64,000 nucleotides of DNA, taken from assembly GCF_947490095.1 (NCBI RefSeq), contig NZ_CANLFS010000004.1:1-64000 (forward strand). Reading direction: 5' to 3'. The notes under the pieces were generated by a model. That model saw nothing but the letters and a program-made list of their open reading frames with translations. It ran no database searches and was not told the DNA's origin. Position numbers and translations under genes: made by a program. This document shows positions 8,134 through 16,532 of this stretch, in pieces; the stretch's first letter is position 1, and each line of letters starts with the position of its first letter. The stretch comes from an uncultured Halomonas sp. Its GTDB lineage: Bacteria; Pseudomonadota; Gammaproteobacteria; Pseudomonadales; Halomonadaceae.

Positions 8134-9075
8134 TCACAGGCTGCGGCTCGCGTGCTCTGCCTCCAGGCCCACCCAATCCTGTAGCCAGCGCCGCAACAGT
8201 GCGACCTCATGCCGCTCATGTTCCCGGCGACGACAAGCCAGCCAATAGTGGCTGCCGGTAGTCACCTCATAATGACCCAGGCGTTCCAGAGTGCCGTCGG
8301 ACAGGCGGGCCTCGACCTGGTGACGGGTACCCAGCGCCACGCCCTGCCCCTGCTCGGCGGCATCCAGTAGTAGCGAATAGCTGTTGAATACCGCCTCGGC
8401 CGCCAGCGTCATCGTTTCCACGCCCAAACTGGCCAGCCAGCGCTCCCAGTTGACCCAGTTGGGCTCGATGCGCTCGAAGTCGAGCAGCCGGTGCTCGAGC
8501 AACGACTCCAGCGTATCCAGGCGGCGGCCATGACGATCGAGATAGGCCGGTGCCGCCACGGGAAAGAGACACTCCTCGAACAGCGGCTCCAGCAACCACT
8601 CATGACGTGGCGGACTGTCATAGAGAATAGCGATATCCACGTCGTCGGCTACCAGATCGCGGCTGTGATCGCTGGTGACAAGGCGCAACTGAACCGCTTC
8701 GGCAGGATAGCTTCGTCGAAAAGCATGCAACGCTGGCCCCAGCCAGAGGTGAGAGACCGCAGTATTGGCAGCCAGGCTGATGCCCGTTTCTGCCTGGGGC
8801 AAGGTAACAGCCTCCACGGAGTCCACCAGATAGCTGAAGGCAGAGTTGACCCTATCCTGCAGTTGCTCGCCCCGCGAAGTCAGCGTGACTCCACGCCCCG
8901 AGCGCCGAAATAGCGGCGTTTCCAGATAGGTTTCCAACGCTCGTACTTGCTGGCTGACCGCTGCCTGGGAGACGTGCAGCTCGCGCGCCGCATGCGAGAA
9001 GTTCTGTCGACGAGCTGCCGCCTCGAAGACCAGCAGGGCATTGAGCGGGGGAAGGCGATGACGAAAACTTTTCAT
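8134..9075 (-). CDS. LysR-family transcriptional regulator, GcvA-like
   Basis: Regulator of 313 residues. The N-terminal winged helix-turn-helix (about residues 9-68, LNALLVFEAAARRQNFSHAA then VSQAAVSQQVRALE) is typical of the GcvA group; the rest is the inducer-binding domain. It is divergent from the DddP-like M24 gene, with 118 bases between the two starts, the usual arrangement for a LysR protein controlling its neighbour. I infer that it regulates the M24 enzyme and the binding protein gene after it, possibly in response to their substrate. Confidence 0.88.
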   Translation of the reverse strand: MKSFRHRLPPLNALLVFEAAARRQNFSHAARELHVSQAAVSQQVRALETYLETPLFRRSGRGVTLTSRGEQLQDRVNSAFSYLVDSVEAVTLPQAETGISLAANTAVSHLWLGPALHAFRRSYPAEAVQLRLVTSDHSRDLVADDVDIAILYDSPPRHEWLLEPLFEECLFPVAAPAYLDRHGRRLDTLESLLEHRLLDFERIEPNWVNWERWLASLGVETMTLAAEAVFNSYSLLLDAAEQGQGVALGTRHQVEARLSDGTLERLGHYEVTTGSHYWLACRRREHERHEVALLRRWLQDWVGLEAEHASRSL

Positions 9076-9193
9076 AAGCTCAGCTTATCAAATTTCATAA
9101 CAAGAGAGGTTATACACTTGGATTATAGGTTGATTTAGGCTGCTAACAGGCTCAAATGCCCAAGACTCACTTATCACAAGCATCGAGATCATC

Positions 9194-10447
9194 ATGGCCC
9201 TCATTGACTGGCATGCCGAACGCAGCAGCAGCCCTCGCCTGGATATTGTGCAAGGAGATGGTGATGCCATTGACCTTGCGGCAGTGCGTAGCTATCGCCT
9301 AGGCCGAGTTCGAGAACAGATGCGTCACTTTGGAATCGGCGCCCTGATCCTTTCCGACCCCGTCAACATCCGCTACGCAACGGGCGCTCGCAACATGCAG
9401 GTGTTCAGCGCCCGCAACGCGCCAGCACGCTACTGTCTGATCACGACAGAGCGAGTCATCCTGTTCGAATTCACCGGCTGTGAACACCTCGCTATGGGGC
9501 TCGAGACCATTGACGAGGTTCGCCCTGCCCGAACCGCCAGCTTCGTTGCCGCGGGCCCCGACATCGTCGCGCGTGAAAAAAGCTGGGCCCGCGAGATGGC
9601 CGATCTGATCGCTACCGAGGTAGGCCGCAACGTACCGGTGGGCATGGAGCGGATGAACGCTGGCAGCGCCTTGGCTCTAGCCGCCGAGGGTTTTCCCCTG
9701 GTAGACGCTCAGCAACCGCTGGAACTTGCGCGCTGCATCAAGTCTGACGAAGAGATCAAGTGCGCCGTGGCCTCGCTCCGCGCCACCGAAGCGGGCGTCG
9801 CTGCCCTGCGCGAGGCGATTCGTCCGGGCATCACCGAAAACGCCCTCTGGTCAGTGCTGCACCAGGCCATTATCGAGCGCGATGGCGACTACTGCGAGAC
9901 CCGTCTACTCAGCTCGGGGGAGCGCACCAACCCCTGGTTTCAGGAGACCGGGGGCAAGCCGTTGGCGGCCAACGAGCTGGTTGCACTGGATACCGACGTG
10001 GTGGGCTGCCACGGCTACTACTCCGACTTCTCGCGTACCTTTCACGTCGGCCCCAACGCTCCATCCGCCACGCAGCGCGAGCTCTACCGCCTCGCCTACG
10101 AGCAGGTCCATCACAATATGGCAATCATCGAGCCGGGGCTAAGCTTTCGCGAGTACGCAGAGCGGGCGTGGGATATTCCGGCGCGCTTCCATGCCAACCG
10201 CTACTACCTCTCCGCTCACGGCGTCGGCATGACCGGGGAATACCCCTACCTCTATCATCGCGCCGACTTCCCCGACGCCGGCTATGACGGCATCATTCAG
10301 CCCGGCATGACACTCTGCGTGGAAAGCTATATCGGCGCAGAAGGGGGCCACGAAGGCGTCAAACTCGAGGAGCAACTGCTGGTCACCGATACCGGCACTC
10401 GACTGCTATCGCATTTCCCCTTCGAGCAGGCCCTGCTGGCACCTTGA
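9194..10447 (+). CDS. DddP-like M24 metallopeptidase-superfamily enzyme
   Basis: A 417-residue protein with a creatinase-type N-terminal domain (to about residue 175) and a pita-bread M24 domain. Metal ligands are visible as D266, D268, D278, H342, E377 and E392. From memory of the Ruegeria DMSP lyase DddP (D295, D297, D307, H371, E406, E421), the spacings agree exactly with a constant offset of 29, and Y337 matches DddP Tyr366. However, DddP's proposed catalytic base Asp377 corresponds to Gly348 here (HGVGMTGEYPY instead of HGVGLCDEWP). It is thus a close DddP relative that probably acts on another substrate, perhaps an osmolyte or Xaa-Pro-like compound. It is followed 32 bases later by a betaine-type binding protein, suggesting a shared substrate. 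Confidence 0.75.
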   Translation: MALIDWHAERSSSPRLDIVQGDGDAIDLAAVRSYRLGRVREQMRHFGIGALILSDPVNIRYATGARNMQVFSARNAPARYCLITTERVILFEFTGCEHLAMGLETIDEVRPARTASFVAAGPDIVAREKSWAREMADLIATEVGRNVPVGMERMNAGSALALAAEGFPLVDAQQPLELARCIKSDEEIKCAVASLRATEAGVAALREAIRPGITENALWSVLHQAIIERDGDYCETRLLSSGERTNPWFQETGGKPLAANELVALDTDVVGCHGYYSDFSRTFHVGPNAPSATQRELYRLAYEQVHHNMAIIEPGLSFREYAERAWDIPARFHANRYYLSAHGVGMTGEYPYLYHRADFPDAGYDGIIQPGMTLCVESYIGAEGGHEGVKLEEQLLVTDTGTRLLSHFPFEQALLAP

Positions 10448-10479
10448 TGCGCATATTCCTCTCAAACCAGGAGTCATAC

Positions 10480-11373
10480 ATGACGACATCTCGTCCCCTA
10501 CAGCTGCTGATCGCCGGCAGCATCGCACTTGCAGGCAGCAGTTTCACCGCAGCACAGGCCTCAGAAAATCAGCTGACTATCGGAATCAACAACTGGCCCG
10601 AAAACATCGCGGTAGCCAACATGTGGAAGCTGGTACTCGAAAAGGAACACGACTACGACGTCAGCCTGCGAGACACCAGCAAGAGCGTCATCTATAGCGG
10701 CGTCGCCAACGGCGACTTCGACATCTCTCTGGAAGCCTGGCTGCCAGTCACTGATGCCGAGTTTCTGGCACCCTATGAAGAGCGCATCACGGTTCATGAT
10801 GGCTGGTATCCAGGTACCGGCCTAGGCCTGGTAGTTCCCGACTATGTCGACATCGACACTATTCCCGAACTCGCAGATAGCGCCGACGACTTTGCCTATC
10901 AAGGCAAGTCCGCCATCATTGGCATCGACTCCGGATCGGCGCTCGCCGGTTTAACAGAAAAGGCCATTACACATTACGATCTGCCCTTGGATCAGATCAA
11001 CAGCTCCGATCCTGCCATGATGGCTGCGCTGGACGATGCCATTTCTCGGGAAGCCCCCCTGGCGGTCACCCTATGGAGCCCTCATTGGGCTTTCGCCGAA
11101 TACGACCTGAAGTACCTGGAAGATCCGGACAGCATCTTCGGCGATAGCGAAACCATCTACTGGTTCTCCCGCGAGAACTTTGCCGGCGATGATCCCTGGT
11201 TAACCGCTGTTCTCGATGCCTGGGAAATGGATGACAGTAGCCTGGGTAGCCTAATGGCCGAGATCGAGCAGAAAGACGACCCTGTCGCCGGGGCACGTCA
11301 CTGGATCGACGAAAATCGAGATCTCATCGACGCCTGGGTTACCGCCGGCGATGAGGTCACAACTCAGGAGTGA
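10480..11373 (+). CDS. OpuAC/ProX-type glycine-betaine-family binding protein (orphan)
   Basis: Periplasmic binding protein of 297 residues. A signal peptide ends near AAQAS|ENQ; the mature chain begins LTIGINNWPENIAVANMW and later contains SLEAWLPVTDAEF and VTLWSPHWAF, the aromatic-rich motifs of the OpuAC/ProX family that hold quaternary ammonium groups in a Trp/Tyr cage. No permease or ATPase is adjacent. The ATG was chosen for CCAGGAG seven bases upstream. It is likely co-transcribed with the DddP-like gene and may feed that enzyme's substrate to a shared betaine transporter encoded elsewhere. Confidence 0.85.
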   Translation: MTTSRPLQLLIAGSIALAGSSFTAAQASENQLTIGINNWPENIAVANMWKLVLEKEHDYDVSLRDTSKSVIYSGVANGDFDISLEAWLPVTDAEFLAPYEERITVHDGWYPGTGLGLVVPDYVDIDTIPELADSADDFAYQGKSAIIGIDSGSALAGLTEKAITHYDLPLDQINSSDPAMMAALDDAISREAPLAVTLWSPHWAFAEYDLKYLEDPDSIFGDSETIYWFSRENFAGDDPWLTAVLDAWEMDDSSLGSLMAEIEQKDDPVAGARHWIDENRDLIDAWVTAGDEVTTQE

Positions 11374-11437
11374 TCCACCCCACGCACCAACGATCGCGGT
11401 ATCCTTGTCTTCCGACACCCCCGACAAGGAGAAAGGC

Positions 11438-12616
11438 ATGGACGACACCCTGGATGCGGTCATCGTGGGCGGCGGCATGGTCGGGGCCGCCGTAGCGGCG
11501 GCACTGGGCCAGGCGGGCATGCGCGTGGCCCTGGTGGAAGGCGGCGCCACGCCGGCGGCAATACCCGACGACGCCCCCTTCGACCTGCGCGTGTCGTCGC
11601 TCAACCTCGCCTCCCAGCGGCTGCTGGAAGACGTCGGCGCCTGGCGGTTCATTCCCGAGGCCCGGCGCTGTCCCTTCCGCCACATCGAGGCCAGCGATGC
11701 CGCCGAGAAGCGCCATATCCGCTTCAGCGCCGTCGACCTCGAACTACCCGATTTCGGCTACTTCGTCGAGAATCGGGTGATTCGTCGCGCCCTGTGGCGG
11801 CGCCTGGCCGAACTGCCCAACGTCACGACCCTCTGCCACACCGGGCCGGTGGCCTGGGTTCCCGGCGGTCACCACGGCCTGCTGGAACTCGACGACGGCC
11901 GCATGCTGGCGGCGCGGCTGGTGGTAGGCGCCGACGGCGCCGGCTCCCGCACCCGGGAACTGGCCGGCATCGCCACCCGCGACGAAGACTATGGCCAGCG
12001 TGCCCTGATCACCAACGTGCGGACCCGCCTGCCCCAGCAGGATGTCAGCTGGCAGCGCTTCGCCCCCAATGGCCCCCAGGCGATGCTGCCGCTGCCCGGC
12101 CACTTCGCCTCGCTGATCTGGTACGACACCGCCGAGACCACCCTGGCCCGGGAGGCGCTGGATGACGAGGCGCTACGCCAGGCCATCGAACAGGAGTTTC
12201 CCGCCCGGCTGGGCGGCGTGGAGGCGGTGCTGGGCCGCGCCAGCTTCCCTATTCGGCGGCGCCACACCGAGCGCTATGTGCGTCCGCGCCTGGCGCTGGT
12301 GGGCGATGCCGCCCATGTGATCCATCCCCTGGCGGGCCAGGGGCTCAACCTGGGCATGCAGGATGCCGAGGCCCTGAGCCGGCGGGTGACCGCCGCCTTC
12401 CGCTCGAACCAGGACCCCGGCGGCCGGACGCCACTCACCGGCTATGCCCGCGAGCGGCGCCCCCGGACCCTGGCCATGATCGCCGCCATGGAGACCTTCC
12501 ACCATACCTTCACTGGCGCCGCCCCACTGCGTCATGCCGGCGGCGCGGGAATGGCCGTCGCCGATCGCCTGGAGGGTGCCAAGCGCGCGGTGATGCGCCA
12601 CGCCCTGGGCCTCTAG
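11438..12616 (+). CDS. UbiH/UbiF/VisC-family FAD hydroxylase
   Basis: FAD-dependent aromatic-ring hydroxylase of 392 residues. The N-terminus has the dinucleotide motif VIVGGGMVGAAVAAALG, the middle has the DG motif VVGADGAGSRTRE, and the C-terminal third has GDAAHVIHPLAGQGLNLGMQ, the ribityl-binding motif of the ubiquinone hydroxylases. Members hydroxylate the quinone ring during ubiquinone synthesis; I cannot tell UbiF from UbiI or UbiH by eye, although the overall look favours UbiF. The start ATG follows AAGGAGAAAGGC. No other ubi gene is adjacent. Confidence 0.85.
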   Translation: MDDTLDAVIVGGGMVGAAVAAALGQAGMRVALVEGGATPAAIPDDAPFDLRVSSLNLASQRLLEDVGAWRFIPEARRCPFRHIEASDAAEKRHIRFSAVDLELPDFGYFVENRVIRRALWRRLAELPNVTTLCHTGPVAWVPGGHHGLLELDDGRMLAARLVVGADGAGSRTRELAGIATRDEDYGQRALITNVRTRLPQQDVSWQRFAPNGPQAMLPLPGHFASLIWYDTAETTLAREALDDEALRQAIEQEFPARLGGVEAVLGRASFPIRRRHTERYVRPRLALVGDAAHVIHPLAGQGLNLGMQDAEALSRRVTAAFRSNQDPGGRTPLTGYARERRPRTLAMIAAMETFHHTFTGAAPLRHAGGAGMAVADRLEGAKRAVMRHALGL

Positions 12617-12660
12617 CGTCCATTACTCTGGCGGAGCGCACCACGCGGTGGTCATGCCGT

Positions 12661-12682
12661 ATATTGTTATGTTATAACTTCT
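12661..12682. promoter_or_regulatory. Candidate Zur operator upstream of the znu genes
   Basis: The AT-rich stretch around GTTATGTTATAACTTC contains the perfect 8-base palindrome GTTATAAC at 12671-12678, embedded in GTTATGTTATAAC. This resembles the core of gammaproteobacterial Zur boxes (ATGTTATANTATAACAT). It stands out from very GC-rich surroundings and lies about 40 bases before the leader ORF of the zinc importer operon. Zinc repression is inferred. Confidence 0.6.
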
Positions 12683-12716
12683 TCCGCTTTCCGCCGCACA
12701 CCGCATAGAGGACCCC

Positions 12717-12866
12717 ATGGCACACCGCAGACACCGGCATCGCCCGGAAGGCCCCTGCCACTTCTCGCTGATGTCGCTCTCGGCGACCCGCCGCCTGCTG
12801 CTGGCGGCGCTGCCGCTGACGGCCCTGTGGCTGGCGGTGGCCTGGGCCGCGGGCTGGGGGGGATGA
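12717..12866 (+). CDS. 49-residue leader ORF translationally coupled to znuC
   Basis: A short frame from ATG to TGA that starts just after the candidate Zur box. Its product has a basic, histidine-containing N-terminus (MAHRRHRHRPEG) followed by one hydrophobic segment (LLLAALPLTALWLAVAWAAG), so it could be a one-span membrane peptide. Its stop overlaps the start of znuC (ATGATG region), which suggests translational coupling. A gaccccATG context lacks a strong Shine-Dalgarno, so it may be a leader or only a chance frame. I do not recognise a family. Confidence 0.4.
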   Translation: MAHRRHRHRPEGPCHFSLMSLSATRRLLLAALPLTALWLAVAWAAGWGG

Positions 12867-13600
12867 TGTCGCGCCTACAGCTGGAGAACCTGACCCTCGC
12901 CCGTAGCGGTCGCACCGTGCTGGAGCACCTGGAGGGTCGCTTCGGGGACGGCGCCATCACCGCCCTGGTGGGCACCAACGGGGCCGGCAAGAGCACCCTG
13001 ATCAGCGCCATCATGGGCATGCTGCGCCCACTCTCGGGCCGCGTCGCCTGCCAGGTGCCCAAGGAGCGCCGCGCCTGGCTGCCCCAGCAGCTGGCCCTGG
13101 ACCTCTCCTTCCCGATGAGCGTGGAAGAGCTGATCATGACCGGCAGCTGGCCCAGCCACGGCGCCTTCAAGGGTTACTGTGCGACCCACTATCGCCGCGG
13201 CCGCGAGATCATGTCCCGCCTGGGTATCTCGCACCTGGCGCATCGCCAGCTAGGCGAGCTCTCCGGTGGCCAACGCCAGCGCGCGCTGATCGGCCGCACC
13301 CTGATGCAGGAGGCCGAGCTGCTGCTGCTCGACGAGCCCTTCGCCAACGTCGATGTCGAAACGGTCGATGTGCTGATGGATGTGCTGCGGGACATGGCCC
13401 GGGATGGCGCCACCATCGTGGTGGTGCTTCACGACCTGGAGCAACTCTCACGCCTGGCCGACGACGTGCTGATACTGGCCGGCGGCCATGGCCGCTGGGC
13501 GACCCCGGCCTCGCTGCTGGAGCACTACGCCGGCCAGCCGCCCCGCGCGCCGCGTCTTCCCCTCACCTTCCCGGATACCTTCGATGCTGGAACTGCTTGA
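12863..13600 (+). CDS. znuC: Zinc ABC importer ATPase ZnuC
   Basis: ATPase of about 245 residues with Walker A GTNGAGKST, signature LSGGQRQRALIGRTL, Walker B LLLLDEPFANVD and H-loop VVVLHD, typical of the Zn/Mn (family 6) importers. Two adjacent ATG codons (12863 and 12866) are possible starts. The frame overlaps the permease gene by 17 bases. The candidate Zur box upstream and the histidine-rich binding protein downstream point to zinc rather than manganese. Confidence 0.88.
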   Translation: MMSRLQLENLTLARSGRTVLEHLEGRFGDGAITALVGTNGAGKSTLISAIMGMLRPLSGRVACQVPKERRAWLPQQLALDLSFPMSVEELIMTGSWPSHGAFKGYCATHYRRGREIMSRLGISHLAHRQLGELSGGQRQRALIGRTLMQEAELLLLDEPFANVDVETVDVLMDVLRDMARDGATIVVVLHDLEQLSRLADDVLILAGGHGRWATPASLLEHYAGQPPRAPRLPLTFPDTFDAGTA

Positions 13601-14474
13601 CGCCTGGCTGCTCGCCCCCCTCGATTACGGCTTTATGCAGCGCGCCCTGGTGGCCGGCCTGGCGCTGTCGCTGGCCGCCCCGCCGCTGGGGGTGTTTCTG
13701 ATGCTGCGCGGCATGAGCCTGATCGGCGATGCCATGGCCCATGCCATTCTGCCCGGCGTGGCACTGGGCTTCCTGGCCGCCGGCTTCTCGCTGCCGCTCA
13801 TGAGCCTCGGCGGCATTCTGTCGGGCCTCTTGGTGGCGATGCTGGCCGGCAGCGTGTCGCAGATGACGGGCCATCGCGAGGATTCGGCCATGGCCAGCTT
13901 CTTCCTGATCTCGCTGGCCGCCGGCGTCATGCTGGTCTCCATGGGCGGCAGCAGCGTCGACCTCACCCATGTGCTGTTCGGCTCGATACTCGCCGTCGAC
14001 ACCACCGCCCTGCTGCTGATCGCCGCCATCAGCAGCCTGATCGTGGTGGCACTGGCGATGATCTTCCGCGCCCTGGTGGTGGAATGCCTGGACCCCCTCT
14101 TCCTGCGCGGCCAGGGCAGCCCGGTCAGCCTGGTTCATGGTCTCTTCCTGGGCCTGGTGGTGCTCAACCTCACCGCCGGCTTCCAGACCCTGGGCACGCT
14201 CATGGCGGTAGGCCTGATGATGCTGCCGGCGACCACCGCGCGTTTCTGGAGCCAGCGTCTCGAGGGCCTGATCGGCATCGCCATCCTGGTCGCCCTGGTC
14301 GCCAGCAGCGGCGGGCTGCTGCTCTCCTATCACCTCAACCTGCCTTCGGGCCCCGCGATCATCCTGCTGGCGGGGAGCGCCTATCTGCTCTCGGCCCTGG
14401 TGGGTCGCCATCACAGCCTGCTCGCCCGACTGCGCCGCCGCGCTACCCCGCTAGGCGCCCCAGAATCCGATTGA
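13584..14474 (+). CDS. znuB: Zinc ABC importer permease ZnuB
   Basis: Inner-membrane permease of 296 residues with about eight hydrophobic helices and the family-3 block GMSLIGDAMAHAILPGVALG, found in ZnuB and MntB proteins. The start at 13584 lies inside the end of znuC, giving a 17-base overlap; the longer frame upstream is coincident with znuC coding and is not credible. It stands between the ATPase and binding protein genes of the same importer. Confidence 0.88.
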   Translation: MLELLDAWLLAPLDYGFMQRALVAGLALSLAAPPLGVFLMLRGMSLIGDAMAHAILPGVALGFLAAGFSLPLMSLGGILSGLLVAMLAGSVSQMTGHREDSAMASFFLISLAAGVMLVSMGGSSVDLTHVLFGSILAVDTTALLLIAAISSLIVVALAMIFRALVVECLDPLFLRGQGSPVSLVHGLFLGLVVLNLTAGFQTLGTLMAVGLMMLPATTARFWSQRLEGLIGIAILVALVASSGGLLLSYHLNLPSGPAIILLAGSAYLLSALVGRHHSLLARLRRRATPLGAPESD

Positions 14475-14494
14475 CCCCACAGAGACCCCTTGCC

Positions 14495-15595
14495 ATGCGC
14501 TCGCCGACTCCTGCCATTCATGCCCTGGGGCTGGCCGCCCTGCTCGCCCTGCCCACCGCCCACGCCGAGGAGCGCGTCCAGGTGCTGACCAGCTTCAGCA
14601 TCCTCGCCGACATGGTCGAAAACGTCGGCGGCGAACACGTCGAGGTCTCGGCCCTGGTCGGCCCCGACGGCGATGCCCACATGTACTCACCGCGTCCCAC
14701 CGACGCCCGGGCCCTGGCCGAGGCGGACCTCGTGGTCTTCAACGGCATGCAGTTCGAAGGCTGGATGGAGCGCCTGGTGGCTGCCAGCGACTACGCCGGC
14801 CCCCTGGTGGTCACTACCGAGGGTGTCGAAGCGCCGGCCAATGCAGACCCTCGGGATCACGGCCATCATGACGAGCACGACGCACATGACCATTCCGGCC
14901 ACGATGAACATGGCCACGACGAGCATGACCATGCCAAGCATGACCACGACGACGATCACGATCACGACGAGCATGACCACGGCGCACATGACCATGGCGA
15001 CCAGGACCCCCACGCCTGGCAGGACCTCGCCGCCGGCAAGCACTATGTGGCCAATATCCGCAAGGGCCTGATCGAGGCCGACCCGGATAACGCCGACGCC
15101 TATCGCGCCAACGCCCAGCGCTATCTCAATGAGATCGAGGCACTCGATGACGAGATTCGCACCCTGATCGGCGAGATTCCTGCCGCCACCAGCGTCATCA
15201 CCGGCCACGCCTCCTTCGGCCACTTCGCCCACGCCTATGGGTTGCGCTTCCTGTCGCTCCAGGGGCTCTCCACCAGCGCCGAACCCAGTGCCGCCGATAT
15301 GGCCGACCTGATCGAGGTGATCCGCTCCCAGGACGTGCGCGCCCTGTTCCACGAGAACATGACCGGCCCCGCCCTGATCGAGCAGCTGGCCGAGGAAACC
15401 GGCCTGCCCGTCGCCGGCACCCTCTACGCCGACGCCCTCGCCAGCGAAGGCGAGGCCGACACCTGGTTGGGCATGATGCGCCACAACGCCCACACCCTGC
15501 ACGATGCGCTGGCCGAGCCAGACCACGATCACGACGACCATGACCATGACCATGACCATGACCATGACCATGACGATCATGGTCACGATCAGTGA
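14495..15595 (+). CDS. znuA: Zinc-binding periplasmic protein ZnuA with histidine-rich loop and tail
   Basis: Family-9 solute-binding protein of 366 residues with a signal peptide (cleavage near THAHA-like TAHA|EER, residue 24). Likely zinc ligands are H62 (DAHMY), H173 (DPHAW) and the His in TGHASFGH. A charged loop at residues 122-168 is almost entirely His, Asp and Glu, as in ZnuA proteins that collect zinc. Unusually, a second His/Asp tail ends the protein (about the last 25 residues), encoded by a hexanucleotide microsatellite. The gene stop overlaps the start of the truncated acyl-CoA ligase remnant. Confidence 0.9.
   Translation: MRSPTPAIHALGLAALLALPTAHAEERVQVLTSFSILADMVENVGGEHVEVSALVGPDGDAHMYSPRPTDARALAEADLVVFNGMQFEGWMERLVAASDYAGPLVVTTEGVEAPANADPRDHGHHDEHDAHDHSGHDEHGHDEHDHAKHDHDDDHDHDEHDHGAHDHGDQDPHAWQDLAAGKHYVANIRKGLIEADPDNADAYRANAQRYLNEIEALDDEIRTLIGEIPAATSVITGHASFGHFAHAYGLRFLSLQGLSTSAEPSAADMADLIEVIRSQDVRALFHENMTGPALIEQLAEETGLPVAGTLYADALASEGEADTWLGMMRHNAHTLHDALAEPDHDHDDHDHDHDHDHDHDDHGHDQ
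15538..15574 (+). repeat. Hexanucleotide microsatellite (CATGAC)n in znuA
   Basis: About six uninterrupted copies of the hexamer CATGAC encode alternating His-Asp at the C-terminus of ZnuA. Copy-number change would keep the frame and only lengthen or shorten the metal-binding tail. Confidence 0.8.
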
Positions 15596-16440
15596 TCAAG
15601 CTGCTGGCCGAGGAGAAGGTCGATTTCTCCCACTGTGTGCCCACCCTCCTCGGCATGGTGTTGAACGCCGAACCGGTCGCCTCTGGCCAAGTCGACCTCT
15701 CGGGCTGGAAACTGCTGATCGGTGGCAGCGCCCTGACCCAGGCGCTGGCGAGACGCGCTCATGAACTGGGAATCGATACCCGCAGCGCCTACGGCATGTC
15801 CGAGACCTGCCCGCTGTTGACCGCCGATATCCTGCCTCGGGATATCGACGAGGCCGACTTCGAGACCCAGCTGCCCTGGCGCTGCAAGGCCGGCCTGCCG
15901 ATACCCCTGGTGCGGCTCCAGGTGGTGGACGAGGATGGCACGCCACTGCCCCAGGATGGCGAGAGCGTTGGCGAGGTTCGTGTCCGCGCCCCTTGGCTGA
16001 CCCAGTCCTATTACAAGGAAACCACTCGCAGCGAGGAGCTGTGGCGCGATGGCTGGCTGCATACCGGCGACGTAGCCAGCCTCGATGAACGTGGCTTCCT
16101 GCAGATTCGCGATCGCATCAAGGACGTCATCAAGAGCGGCGGTGAATGGGTCTCCTCTCTGGCGCTGGAGGATCTGATCGCCCAGTGCCCCGGGGTCGCC
16201 GAGGTCGCGGTGATCGGTGTGCCGGACAGCAAGTGGGGCGAGCGCCCTGTCGCCCTGGTCGTGCCCCATGACCTCAACGCCCCTCCCGAGGCCGAGTCGG
16301 TCATGGCCTTTCTCAGGCAGTTCGTCGAGCAGGGCCAGATCACCCGCTGGGCGCTTCCCGCCCAGATCCACATGGTCGATGAGATTCCCAAGACCAGTGT
16401 CGGCAAGCTCGACAAGAAGAGGATCCGTCAGGAGATATAG
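15592..16440 (+). pseudogene. 5'-truncated fatty-acid/acyl-CoA ligase (C-terminal half)
   Basis: A 282-residue frame matching only the second half of AMP-forming acyl-CoA ligases, which are normally about 540 residues. It starts at IKLLAEEKVDFSHCVPT, mid-domain, and goes on with LIGGSALTQALA, AYGMSETCP (ATP/acyl motif), WLHTGDVASLDE, IKDVIKSGGEWVSSLALE and the C-terminal KTSVGKLDKK with the catalytic lysine. The ATP-binding P-loop half is absent and is not found elsewhere in the window. A GTG at 15592 overlaps the znuA stop, so a truncated protein might still be translated, but adenylation activity is not expected. The junction suggests deletion or insertion of the znu operon into an older ligase gene. 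Confidence 0.75.
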
Positions 16441-16532
16441 CCCGGGGCTTCGCTGCCTGTGGCCGGCGCGCATTCTGTGCCACCATCCCTGGCGGAACCA
16501 CATCCGCTCATTCCAGCGCCAGGGAGGTCGCC

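Noticed and set aside
9194..10447. Calling the M24 enzyme a DMSP lyase (dddP)
   Set aside because: The proposed catalytic Asp is replaced by Gly, so a lyase call is not justified despite the close match elsewhere.
14687..15586. 299-residue minus-strand frame with valine/methionine repeats
   Set aside because: The repeats are the reverse complement of the znuA His/Asp codons; not a gene.
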